A stretch of DNA of 8,448 nucleotides from JAWPNA01 sp045402695 (GCA_045402695.1 JAWPNA010000413.1:1-8448), one strand, 5' to 3'. Shown: positions 1 through 5,984, numbered from the stretch's first letter. Notes: a model not told the origin generated them from the letters alone. Program-made: numbers and translations.

Positions 1-248
1 GGGGGGGGGGGGGGGGGTGCGGCGCCGCCGGGCCCCCCCCCCAACCCCGTCCCCGAGGGAGCGTCACCTCGCCGGCCCGATACCAGGAGTGATCAACAGA
101 ACTTCCGACTCACCACACGAGCAGGACCGCCATCACGCACGCGAATGCTCGGTCCGCGCTCCCATCTCTCCTCTCCAAAGCGCCGCCGGTGCTGTGCTAG
201 AATCGGTCACCGGTACGACCGAACCATCCTCAGAAAGGAGCACATCCG
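1..248. other. Non-coding left edge with homopolymer runs
   Basis: The window opens with 17 consecutive G's. A GC-only stretch with a run of ten C's follows at about 33-42. Such runs at a sequence end often mark a contig edge or low-quality bases, so the first 50 or so positions should not be trusted. The rest is ordinary GC-rich DNA. Open frames through it do not continue as a recognisable protein and run antisense to, or out of frame with, the peroxiredoxin. The only element I can point to is the possible promoter at 195-203. Confidence 0.6.
195..203 (+). promoter_or_regulatory. Possible extended -10 for the peroxiredoxin unit
   Basis: TGC followed directly by TAGAAT fits an extended -10 (TGn plus a hexamer matching TATAAT at five of six positions). 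I see no convincing -35 box about 17 bp upstream, as expected for extended -10 promoters. It would start transcription near 210 and give a leader of about 40 nt before the peroxiredoxin ATG. A single short match in GC-rich DNA is weak evidence. Confidence 0.35.
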
Positions 249-896
249 ATGGAAACCACGACCAGTCTGCCTCGACTCAACGAGCCGGCGCCTCAGTTCG
301 AAGCCAAGACCACCCAGGGGATGATCAAGCTGTCCGACTACAAAGGAAAGTGGGTCATCTTGTTCAGTCATCCGGCCGACTTCACACCCGTGTGCACCAC
401 CGAGCTGATGGCCTTCGCGAAGAAGAAGCCGGAGTTCGACAAGATGAACGTGCAGCTCATCGGCCTGAGCATCGACAGCGTCTACTCGCACTTGGCCTGG
501 ACCAGGAACATCCAGGAGCACTTCGACATCAAGATCGACTACCCGCTCATCGCCGACCTCGACATGAAGGTGGCTCATCAGTACGGGATGATCCATCCGG
601 GCGCGAGCGACACGGCGACAGTGCGCTGCGTCTTCATCATCGACGACAAGCAGAATGTCCGGGCGATGATCTACTACCCGCTCACGAACGGACGCAGCGT
701 GGACGAAGTGATGCGCATCGTGACGGCTCTGCAGGCCAACGCGAAGCACAGCGTCGCCACTCCGGAGGGATGGAAGCCGGGCGACAAGGTGATCGTACCG
801 CCGCCGATCACGCAGGCCGACGCCGAGGCTCGTGTGAAGGACCCGGGCCTGGAGGTTACCGACTGGTACTTCTCCAAGAAGAACCTCCCGGCCTGA
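249..896 (+). CDS. 1-Cys peroxiredoxin (Prx6/AhpC-TSA family)
   Basis: A 215-residue thiol peroxidase of the Prx6 type, expected to reduce H2O2 and organic hydroperoxides in the cytoplasm. The thioredoxin-fold N-terminus carries the active-site loop HPADFTPVCTTE: Pro42, Thr46 and the peroxidatic Cys49. Arg126 is the likely conserved active-site arginine, and the Prx6-type C-terminal extension is present (GWKPGDKVIVPPP, about residues 158-170). The only other cysteine is Cys127. The C-terminal tail has none, so there is no obvious resolving Cys like those of the archaeal Prx6 homologues, and a partner thiol is probably needed. The start is clear: AAAGGAG at 234-240, 8 nt before the ATG. The next ORF begins 7 nt after the stop, suggesting co-transcription with the Cys-rich protein and the ABC genes. 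Family assignment is secure; substrate and reductant are not. Confidence 0.95.
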   Translation: METTTSLPRLNEPAPQFEAKTTQGMIKLSDYKGKWVILFSHPADFTPVCTTELMAFAKKKPEFDKMNVQLIGLSIDSVYSHLAWTRNIQEHFDIKIDYPLIADLDMKVAHQYGMIHPGASDTATVRCVFIIDDKQNVRAMIYYPLTNGRSVDEVMRIVTALQANAKHSVATPEGWKPGDKVIVPPPITQADAEARVKDPGLEVTDWYFSKKNLPA

Positions 897-903
897 CGAG
901 GCA

Positions 904-1257
904 TTGGACATCCCGGTCCTGGTCACCGAGGAGCAGCTCCAGGCCGGCCTGATCGAGCACTCGCGCGCCGGATGGATCCCGGAGAAATACTTCGACTGGT
1001 CGCCACCGGCGGCCAAGGAGTGTCTCGACCTCTGTGGGTCGGCGGCCTACAGGAACGACGAGCGATCGCTTTCGGTGATGCGGCGCGAGGCTGGCGAGAT
1101 CGCCCACCTCGTAGACTGCTGCACGGTCTGGATCCGCCTGGGGTGCGGTCAGTGCACCAAGGACCTCGTCATCATGCGGGCGCTGGCGGTCACGCTTCCC
1201 TCCAAGGCTGTTCCCTTCTTCGTCAGGGATGAGGGTGGAGCGCAGCTTCACTTCTGA
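904..1257 (+). CDS. Small six-cysteine protein of unknown family
   Basis: An ORF of 117 residues that I do not recognise. It fills the gap between the peroxiredoxin and the ABC ATPase exactly: it starts 7 nt after the former's stop, and its TGA overlaps the ATPase ATG (TGATG). That fit, and the absence of any better frame here, argue it is real. It has six cysteines: Cys40 and Cys44 (CLDLC), the pair Cys72-Cys73, and Cys81 and Cys84 (CGQC, a CxxC). There is no signal peptide and no clear membrane segment. The CxxC and paired cysteines could bind a metal or do thiol exchange; that is inference only. The start is uncertain. The TTG at 904 is the only plausible start codon, with GAGG just 2 nt upstream, too close to be a good ribosome-binding site; coupling to the peroxiredoxin stop may help. 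Confidence 0.7.
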   Translation: MDIPVLVTEEQLQAGLIEHSRAGWIPEKYFDWSPPAAKECLDLCGSAAYRNDERSLSVMRREAGEIAHLVDCCTVWIRLGCGQCTKDLVIMRALAVTLPSKAVPFFVRDEGGAQLHF

Positions 1258-2015
1258 TGATGGACGCTTCCTCGCCGCCGCGCGCCGCCATCGAGTTTGA
1301 GGAGGTCCGCAAGCTGTACGACGGCCGGCCCGTCTTAGACGGGCTGACCCTCGAGGTGCGCGCGGGAGAGACCCTGGTTCTGCTCGGCACCAGCGGCTGC
1401 GGCAAGACCACCGCCCTCAAGATGATCAACCGCATGGTCGAGCCCACCTCCGGCGCAGTCCGCGTGGACGGGATCGAGGCGCGCCGCTGGGACCCGATAC
1501 GCCTGAGGCGCCGAACCGGATACGTCATCCAGGACGTCGGACTGTTCCCGCACTTCGACGTGGAGGCCAACATCGAGCTGGTGCCCCGCCTCGAGGGGTG
1601 GGACAGCCGGCGGCGCGCGGCGCGGGTCACGGAGCTCCTGGAGATGGTGGGACTCGACCCGCGCGTGCACCGGCACAAGTGGCCGCACCAGCTCAGCGGA
1701 GGCGAGCGCCAGCGGGTCGGCGTGGCGCGCGCTCTGGCTGCCGACCCGCCCGTCCTGCTGATGGACGAGCCGTTCGGAGCGCTCGACCCGATCACGCGGT
1801 CACGCCTCCAGAGGGAGTTCTCCGACCTGGCGCGGCGGCTGGCCCGCACGATCGTCTTCGTGACGCACGACATCGTGGAGGCGTTCCGGCTGGGGGCGCG
1901 CATCGCCCTGATGAAGGACGGGCGCGTGCACCAGGTGGGCACACCGCAGGAGATCGCCTCCTCGCCGGCGGACGATTTCGTCAGGGAGTTCATTTCGAGC
2001 CATGTCCTCGCCTGA
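1257..2015 (+). CDS. Osmoprotectant ABC transporter ATPase (OpuCA/YehX type)
   Basis: The ATPase subunit (252 aa) of a quaternary-ammonium or related osmolyte importer, working at the inner face of the cytoplasmic membrane. All nucleotide-binding motifs are intact: Walker A GTSGCGKTT (44-52), Q-loop Gln92, signature LSGGERQ (146-152), Walker B VLLMDE (166-171), D-loop ALDP (175-178) and switch His204. The MINRMVEPTSG segment after Walker A is typical of the glycine betaine/carnitine/choline branch. The protein stops soon after the ATPase core, so it lacks the C-terminal CBS domains by which OpuA/OpuC ATPases sense ionic strength or c-di-AMP. The start overlaps the previous stop (TGATG), which implies translational coupling; a second in-frame ATG at 1260 is also possible. 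The permease gene begins 14 nt before this stop. Confidence 0.92.
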   Translation: MMDASSPPRAAIEFEEVRKLYDGRPVLDGLTLEVRAGETLVLLGTSGCGKTTALKMINRMVEPTSGAVRVDGIEARRWDPIRLRRRTGYVIQDVGLFPHFDVEANIELVPRLEGWDSRRRAARVTELLEMVGLDPRVHRHKWPHQLSGGERQRVGVARALAADPPVLLMDEPFGALDPITRSRLQREFSDLARRLARTIVFVTHDIVEAFRLGARIALMKDGRVHQVGTPQEIASSPADDFVREFISSHVLA

Positions 2016-2661
2016 CGCGGGAGGTCTTCTCTCCTTCCTTGCGGAGCGGGGCGATCAGATCCTCGCCTTGACCGGCCAGCACCTGCTGCTCGTGGCCGTC
2101 TCAACGGCCGGGGCGGTGATGATCGGCGTGCCCACCGGTGTGCTGCTGGCGCGGCGCGCCACGGCCGCCCGCGTCGTGATCCGCGCCGCCGCCATCCTGC
2201 AGACGATCCCCAGCCTGGCCCTGTTCGGGTTGCTGATCCCGCTTCCTTTCCTGGGCGGCATCGGCGCCCGCACGGCCATCATCGCGCTGGTGGTGTACGC
2301 GCTGCTGCCGATCCTCCAGGGGACCTACACGGGACTCAAGGGAGTGCAGCCAGCCGTCGTGGAGGCCGGCACCGGCATGGGGATGACCCGGCGGCAGATC
2401 CTCTGGTGGGTCGAGCTGCCGCTCGCGCTGCCGGTCATCATGGCCGGCATCCGCGTGGCGACGGTGGTCTCCGTGGGCGTGGCCACGATCGCCGCTGCCA
2501 TCGGCGCGGGCGGCCTGGGCACCTTCATCTTCCGCGGCGTGGCGATGGTGGACAACCGGCTCATCCTGGCGGGGGCGGTTCCCGCGGCGGCGCTGGCGGT
2601 CGCGGCCGACATCCTGCTCGGGATTGTGGAGCGGGCCCTATCCCCCGGACGCCGCCGGTGA
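2002..2661 (+). CDS. Osmoprotectant ABC transporter permease (OpuCB/YehY type)
   Basis: A 219-residue membrane subunit of the same importer. It has five to six hydrophobic stretches, roughly 20-50, 58-84, 88-106, 138-170 and 188-210. The sequence QTIPSLALFGLL (67-78) is a hallmark of the OpuC/ProW-like permeases. The EAA loop that docks on the ATPase is at about 120-140 (VEAGTGMGMTRRQ... ending ELP). The gene overlaps the ATPase by 14 nt, and its stop overlaps the GTG of the binding-protein gene. OpuC and Yeh systems usually have two different permeases; only one is present here, so it probably works as a homodimer unless a second is encoded elsewhere. There is no binding-protein domain fused to it. 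A weak ribosome-binding site (GGGAG, about 1984-1988) lies rather far from the ATG. Confidence 0.92.
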   Translation: MSSPDAGGLLSFLAERGDQILALTGQHLLLVAVSTAGAVMIGVPTGVLLARRATAARVVIRAAAILQTIPSLALFGLLIPLPFLGGIGARTAIIALVVYALLPILQGTYTGLKGVQPAVVEAGTGMGMTRRQILWWVELPLALPVIMAGIRVATVVSVGVATIAAAIGAGGLGTFIFRGVAMVDNRLILAGAVPAAALAVAADILLGIVERALSPGRRR

Positions 2662-3560
2662 GAAGGCTGCTTATCGCCCTCGCGTGCTTCGCCAGCTTCC
2701 GCTGCGCGGCCCGCGGCGGCGACACGATCGTCATCGGATCGAAGAACTTCACCGAGCAGGTGATCCTGGGAGAGATCCTGGGGACGCTCATCGAGCAGCG
2801 CACAGGCCTGAAGGTGGATCGCCGCCTTGACCTGGGCGGCACGTTCGTCTGCCACAAGGCGCTCGCGGCGGGCGAGCTGGACCTGTACGTCGAGTACACG
2901 GGAACGGCGCTGAGCGCCATCCTGCAGGAGCCGCCCTCGCCCGATTCCGCAGCCGTGCACCGCAGAGTCAGCGAGGAGTACGCGCGACGGTTCGCCCTGA
3001 CGTGGCTTTCTCCCCTGGGGTTCAACAACACTTTCGCCCTGGTGGTCCGCGCGGAGGACGCGGGGCGGCACGGCCTGGCCCGCGTTTCCGACCTGGCCGC
3101 ACTCGCGGACACGTTCCGGGCCGGTTTCGGGTACGAGTTCATCGAGCGTGCCGACGGCTACAAGGGGCTGCAGGCGGCCTATGGCTTCGCATTCAGGGAC
3201 AGGCCGCGCGAGATGGACCTGGGCCTCATCTACCGCGCGCTGGCCGACCATCAGGTGGACGTAGTGGCGGGCAACTCCACTGACGGTCTCATCGAGTCGC
3301 TCGGCCTGGTCGTGCTGGAGGACGACCGCCACTACTTCCCTCCCTACGACGCCGCCCCGGTGATCCGCTCCGCCACGCTGGCCGGGCATCCCGAGGTGAA
3401 AGCAATTCTCGAGGAGATGGCCGGCAGGATCTCGGCGGTGGAGATGCGCCGGATGAACTACGCGGTTGACGGAGAGCGTCGCTCGCCCCACGCGGTGGCG
3501 GAAGAGTTCCTGAAGCGCATCAGGCTGATCTCGGCGCTGCAGGCTCAGGAGCCGCTGTGA
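2658..3560 (+). CDS. Osmoprotectant ABC transporter substrate-binding protein (OpuCC/OsmF type)
   Basis: A 300-residue binding protein that would present glycine betaine, choline or a related compound to the permease in the periplasm. The GTG start overlaps the permease TGA (GTGA). It was chosen because it gives a short export signal: Arg2-Arg3, a hydrophobic core (4-14) and a likely signal-peptidase I site near Cys16-Ala18. Cys10 is not in a good lipobox, so a lipoprotein is less likely. Family motifs include IGSKNFTEQ (26-34), LDLYVEYTGTAL in lobe 1, and a GNSTDGLI segment matching the STDG motif of OpuCC/OsmF. Upstream extension in this frame is antisense-like and unrelated. The last 16 bp overlap a convergent gene on the other strand. 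The ligand cannot be read from the sequence. Confidence 0.9.
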   Translation: MRRLLIALACFASFRCAARGGDTIVIGSKNFTEQVILGEILGTLIEQRTGLKVDRRLDLGGTFVCHKALAAGELDLYVEYTGTALSAILQEPPSPDSAAVHRRVSEEYARRFALTWLSPLGFNNTFALVVRAEDAGRHGLARVSDLAALADTFRAGFGYEFIERADGYKGLQAAYGFAFRDRPREMDLGLIYRALADHQVDVVAGNSTDGLIESLGLVVLEDDRHYFPPYDAAPVIRSATLAGHPEVKAILEEMAGRISAVEMRRMNYAVDGERRSPHAVAEEFLKRIRLISALQAQEPL

Positions 3561-4252
3561 TCTCCGCGCGAGGACATGAACTGGTGCGCCGCGGCCCCGA
3601 GGCTGGCGGCCGTCAACACCAGGGTGGGGATCAGGAGAAACGACACGTCGCGGCCCGCGATGTAGGTGTACCCCAGGTACGGGAGCGGCAGGCTGAGCCC
3701 GATGTACAGAAGCGCCTTGGCTCTCCCGCCTCGGTCGAACACGACCCTGTCGGGATGGTACTGCGGGTGAGCGGGCGTTTCCCCAATCTTCTCCGGGGGC
3801 GGCAGCAGCTTCTCGATGTCCGAGATGACGCCGTGCATCCTGGCCTGGAGGCGGTACTCGAACGGGATCGCGGCGATCAGGTACAGGTACGTCGTGACGG
3901 CGAGAATCCGGTGGGGCCACAGCGGCCACGTGCCCGCATCCACGAGGCCGCCCACGATGGCCGTGGCGGCCGCGAGGGCGCTGCCGCACGCCGTTGCCGG
4001 CAAGATCTTGTGGTACACCTCGTTGACCCGATCGAGCAGCGCGAGCGGCATGTCGAAGCGACCGACATGCTCCTTGGCCAGCTTGGCCGCCCCGAGGAAG
4101 AGGGCGATGGCGCCCGCCTGGGTCAGGCAGGCGAAGACCGCGGCGAGCAGTCCGATCCGTGTGTGCCACGGGGACGACGCCAGGCCAAGAGATCCGGCGG
4201 TCGTGAGGAACAGCGCGCTCCAGAGGTTGAGCCCGAGAAACAACCGGTGCAT
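3545..4252 (-). CDS. Six-TM integral membrane protein, unknown family
   Basis: A 235-residue membrane protein I do not recognise. Hydrophobic segments lie at about 4-26, 33-56, 83-104, 115-131, 178-198 and 203-222, giving six likely TM helices. A charged loop sits between helices 2 and 3 (57-82, with His62, Arg65, Asp67, Asn77, Glu78 and His81), and a longer soluble loop (132-177) between 4 and 5. The 3' end overlaps the binding-protein gene convergently, with no visible terminator. The ATG is abutted by TAG, then the edge of the MITE-like element two bases further upstream, so no ribosome-binding site or promoter of its own remains. Joining the flanks across the mobile elements places this ATG directly after the ABM gene stop, so it was probably the second gene of that operon and may now be poorly expressed. 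The reading frame itself is intact. Confidence 0.75.
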   Translation of the reverse strand: MHRLFLGLNLWSALFLTTAGSLGLASSPWHTRIGLLAAVFACLTQAGAIALFLGAAKLAKEHVGRFDMPLALLDRVNEVYHKILPATACGSALAAATAIVGGLVDAGTWPLWPHRILAVTTYLYLIAAIPFEYRLQARMHGVISDIEKLLPPPEKIGETPAHPQYHPDRVVFDRGGRAKALLYIGLSLPLPYLGYTYIAGRDVSFLLIPTLVLTAASLGAAAHQFMSSRGDHSGS

Positions 4253-4255
4253 CTA

Positions 4256-4286
4256 GGAGTGTGTCCGAGTGATGGCTCGGGTCGCG
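4256..4286 (+). repeat. MITE left terminal inverted repeat
   Basis: Begins GGAGTGTGTCCGAGTG. It matches the reverse complement of 4496-4526 except at 4262, 4278 and 4282. The three differences are all C/T transitions, which suggests slow decay after insertion. Confidence 0.85.
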
Positions 4287-4495
4287 TTGCGAGCGCCGCC
4301 CGCCTGGATGCGAGGAGCCGCGACGATAGCGATGCGGGACATCGGTGAGGAGCGGCGACGATGCAGACGGGCGGGCGCCGCCGGCCACCTTCGGGCGCAC
4401 GGGGATTGCGGCCTCATACTGCGTCGCTCGTCGTCAACGACCACACGGGTCAGTTTCCTCCTCGCTTCTTGCCTGAGGCTCGCAAGCCCCGTGAG

Positions 4496-4526
4496 CGCGG
4501 CCCAAGCCATCACTCGGACGCACTCC
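4496..4526 (-). repeat. MITE right terminal inverted repeat
   Basis: Read inward on the minus strand it begins GGAGTGCGTCCGAGTG, pairing with 4256-4286 at 28 of 31 positions. It ends exactly at the TA (4527-4528) that also bounds the IS630 element. Confidence 0.85.
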
Positions 4527-4528
4527 TA
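4527..4528. other. TA target dinucleotide shared by two elements
   Basis: This single TA is both the right flank of the MITE-like element and the left flank of the IS630 element. The outer flanks are TA at 4254-4255 and TA at 5668-5669. All three lie in the tetramer CTAG, the preferred target of IS630. One inserted next to the other by reusing its TA duplication; the order cannot be told from the sequence. Confidence 0.75.
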
Positions 4529-4557
4529 GTGTCCTGCCTCAGATATAGCTTTACAAT
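4529..4557 (+). repeat. IS630 left terminal inverted repeat
   Basis: Outer block GTGTCC and inner block CTTTACAAT (4549-4557) match the right end exactly; the stretch between them is diverged. Bipartite conservation of this kind fits transposase contacts at the tip and at an inner binding site. Confidence 0.75.
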
Positions 4558-4566
4558 AAGTCGGGA

Positions 4567-5670
4567 ATGGAGTACGCTCCTGGCACTATGTGGAAACCAG
4601 CCAGAGCACTGCGAGTCAGGGAACATGACAGGGAGGTTCTTGAGGCACTCGCTCGATCGGGCAAGACTGCTCAGCGTGTTGTCCTTCGAGCGAACATCGT
4701 ACTGGGCGCGGCGCGCGGCGAGGCAAACAACAGCCTCGCGAAGGACCTGGGTGTCTCGCGGCCCACAATCCTCCTGTGGCGGAATCGGTACAGGCGCGCC
4801 GGCGTGGACGGCCTGCTGAAAGATGCACCTCGGCCGGGGCGCCGCAAGAAGGTGAGTGCGCAGAAGGTTGAAGCGATCCTGGGAGCGACGTTGAACACCA
4901 CGCCGAAGGACGCGACGCACTGGAGCACGCGGACGATGGCCCGTGCCCAGAAGGTCAGCGCGGCGACGGTGCAACGGATCTGGCACGCACACGGGCTTCG
5001 GCCTCACCGGCGCAAGACGTTCAAGCTGAGTCGTGATCCGGAGTTCGTCAGCAAGCTGCGGGACGTCGTGGGTCTGTACCTGAACCCTCCGGACAAGGCT
5101 GTGGTGCTGTGCGCGGACGAGAAGAGTCAGATCCAGGCTCTCGATCGAACGGCGCCGATGCTGCCGCTGCGGCCTGGGATTCCAGAGCGACAGACTCACG
5201 ACTACATCCGCCACGGAACCACGACACTCTTCGCGGCACTGAACGTCCTGGATGGAACGGTGATCGGCACCTGCGAGCCGCGGCACCGGCACACCGAGTT
5301 CATGAAGTTCCTCAGTCGCATCGATGGGTCGATACCTCGGCGACTGGCGATCCACCTCGTGCTGGACAACTACGGCACGCACAAGCATCCCGAGGTGAGG
5401 CAGTGGATCACGGATCACCCGAGGTTCCACGTTCATTTCGTTCCCACGAGCTCGTCGTGGTTGAACCTGGTGGAGCGGTGGTTTGCGGAGATCTCTCGCA
5501 AGAGAATTCGCCGAGGCACCTTCCGCAGCGTCCCGCAACTGATACGAGCGATCATGGAGTACCTCCGGGAGAACAACAGGAACCCGCGTCCGTTCATCTG
5601 GACGGCCAGCGTGGCGACAATCATGCGCAAGATCCGCCATTGTAAAGAAGCGTCAGATGCGGGACACTAG
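4567..5670 (+). CDS. IS630-family DDE transposase
   Basis: A 367-residue transposase that cuts and rejoins the element at TA sites. An N-terminal helix-turn-helix region (about 25-75, including SLAKDLGVSRPTILLWRNRY) is followed by a second winged-helix-like segment (about 95-150, RTMARAQKVSAATVQRIW) and the DDE nuclease domain. The catalytic triad is readable: Asp184 (CADEKSQIQ), Asp267 (LVLDNYGTH) and Glu303 (SSWLNLVERWF), with 35 residues between the second Asp and the Glu. A single uninterrupted frame means no programmed frameshift is needed. The start at 4567 has no ribosome-binding site; the in-frame ATG at 4588 (MWKPARAL) is an equally likely start. The stop codon TAG (5668-5670) lies outside the element, made from the target TA plus the following G. 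Confidence 0.93.
   Translation: MEYAPGTMWKPARALRVREHDREVLEALARSGKTAQRVVLRANIVLGAARGEANNSLAKDLGVSRPTILLWRNRYRRAGVDGLLKDAPRPGRRKKVSAQKVEAILGATLNTTPKDATHWSTRTMARAQKVSAATVQRIWHAHGLRPHRRKTFKLSRDPEFVSKLRDVVGLYLNPPDKAVVLCADEKSQIQALDRTAPMLPLRPGIPERQTHDYIRHGTTTLFAALNVLDGTVIGTCEPRHRHTEFMKFLSRIDGSIPRRLAIHLVLDNYGTHKHPEVRQWITDHPRFHVHFVPTSSSWLNLVERWFAEISRKRIRRGTFRSVPQLIRAIMEYLRENNRNPRPFIWTASVATIMRKIRHCKEASDAGH
5639..5667 (-). repeat. IS630 right terminal inverted repeat
   Basis: It pairs with 4529-4557 and lies inside the 3' end of the transposase gene, so the last residues of the transposase are encoded by the inverted repeat. Confidence 0.75.
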
Positions 5671-5951
5671 TCACCATAGATTCTGTGGCTGGGCCGACCG
5701 GCCAGGATCTCCTGCGAGCCCCATCGGGTCACTTCCGCGAACTCCGCGGAACGGATGAAGCTGGTGAATGACTCCTTCGACTCCCACTCCGAATGGATCA
5801 GGTACGATCCGGCCTGGTTGACGTCCCTGAAGAGTCGCGACTTGACGTGACCGGGCATTCTTGACATCACTTCCAGGACCTTCCGGAAGCTCTCCTCGAA
5901 CACGGGCCCTTTCCCCTCGCGCACCTCGTAGTTCATCCCCACGGTGATCAT
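5667..5951 (-). CDS. ABM-domain protein (antibiotic biosynthesis monooxygenase superfamily)
   Basis: A 94-residue single-domain protein with the ferredoxin-like alpha/beta pattern of the ABM superfamily: strand 1 (2-10), helix (15-30), a strand around VKSRLFRD (36-43), strand YLIHSEWES (50-58), helix (59-71). Members include small monooxygenases, heme-degrading enzymes and proteins of unknown role. Asn7 recalls the catalytic Asn of IsdG-type heme oxygenases, but no His follows at the expected spacing from a Trp, so heme degradation is not supported. ATG 5951 was chosen because GGAGG lies 6 nt upstream; ATG 5957 abuts that site, and the open frame to 6125 crosses the promoters. The stop TAG uses the TA target plus the first base of the IS630 element. 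It is divergent from the Rrf2-suf operon and originally preceded the 6-TM gene. Confidence 0.82.
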   Translation of the reverse strand: MITVGMNYEVREGKGPVFEESFRKVLEVMSRMPGHVKSRLFRDVNQAGSYLIHSEWESKESFTSFIRSAEFAEVTRWGSQEILAGRPSHRIYGD

Positions 5952-5957
5952 CAGCAT

Positions 5958-5962
5958 CCTCC
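5958..5962 (-). promoter_or_regulatory. Ribosome-binding site of the ABM gene
   Basis: GGAGG on the minus strand, 6 nt before the ATG at 5951. It favours that start over the ATG at 5957, which directly touches the site. Confidence 0.7.
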
Positions 5963-5984
5963 GCCATGACGTGGCATCGGGGAC

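Larger units (their letters stand above)
4256..4526. mobile_element. MITE-like non-autonomous element, TA-flanked
   Basis: A 271-bp element bounded by 31-bp inverted repeats that match at 28 of 31 positions, with a TA dinucleotide on each side (4254-4255 and 4527-4528). It has no transposase. Open frames of 86 codons exist on both strands, but both end in the same residues (AITRTHS) because they read out through the same inverted repeat, so they are by-products of symmetry. Inside are a 16-bp direct repeat (4312-4327 and 4347-4362, 15 of 16 identical) and a short palindrome at 4330-4344 between the copies. TA flanks point to mobilisation by a Tc1/mariner-IS630 type transposase. The ends differ from those of the adjacent IS630 element, so a different transposase probably moves it. 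Confidence 0.8.
4529..5667 (+). mobile_element. IS630-family insertion sequence, apparently complete
   Basis: A 1139-bp element containing one full-length transposase gene. Its ends both begin GTGTCC when read inward. They agree at 21 of 29 positions, with a perfect 9-bp inner block (CTTTACAAT). TA flanks both sides, the product of the family's TA-specific insertion. The gene fills nearly the whole element. Nothing in it looks broken, so it may be active. A faint TTTACA box (4550-4555) lies in the left inverted repeat, a possible -35 for the transposase. Confidence 0.9.

Noticed and set aside
3543..3553. Small inverted repeat as a bidirectional terminator between the convergent genes
   Set aside because: GGCTC/GAGCC has almost no loop, no T-run follows, and it lies inside both coding regions.
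2325..4400. 691-codon open frame on the minus strand
   Set aside because: It lies antisense to the permease and binding-protein genes, is rich in Arg, Pro and His, and has no domain pattern: a typical GC-rich shadow frame.
4253..4529. Two 86-codon ORFs, one on each strand, both ending AITRTHS
   Set aside because: They share an ending only because both read out through the MITE inverted repeats; the interiors look random.
4253..4530. CRISPR, attachment site or structured RNA gene in the gap before the transposase
   Set aside because: The repeats are a single inverted pair with TA flanks, which a transposable element explains; there is no spacer array, integrase or tRNA-like fold.
4510..5640. 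376-codon minus-strand frame across the transposase
   Set aside because: Antisense to a clear DDE transposase, with no recognisable motifs.
5667..5951. IsdG-like heme-degrading monooxygenase
   Set aside because: Asn7 is present, but the Trp and His of the known catalytic triad are not found at the right spacing.
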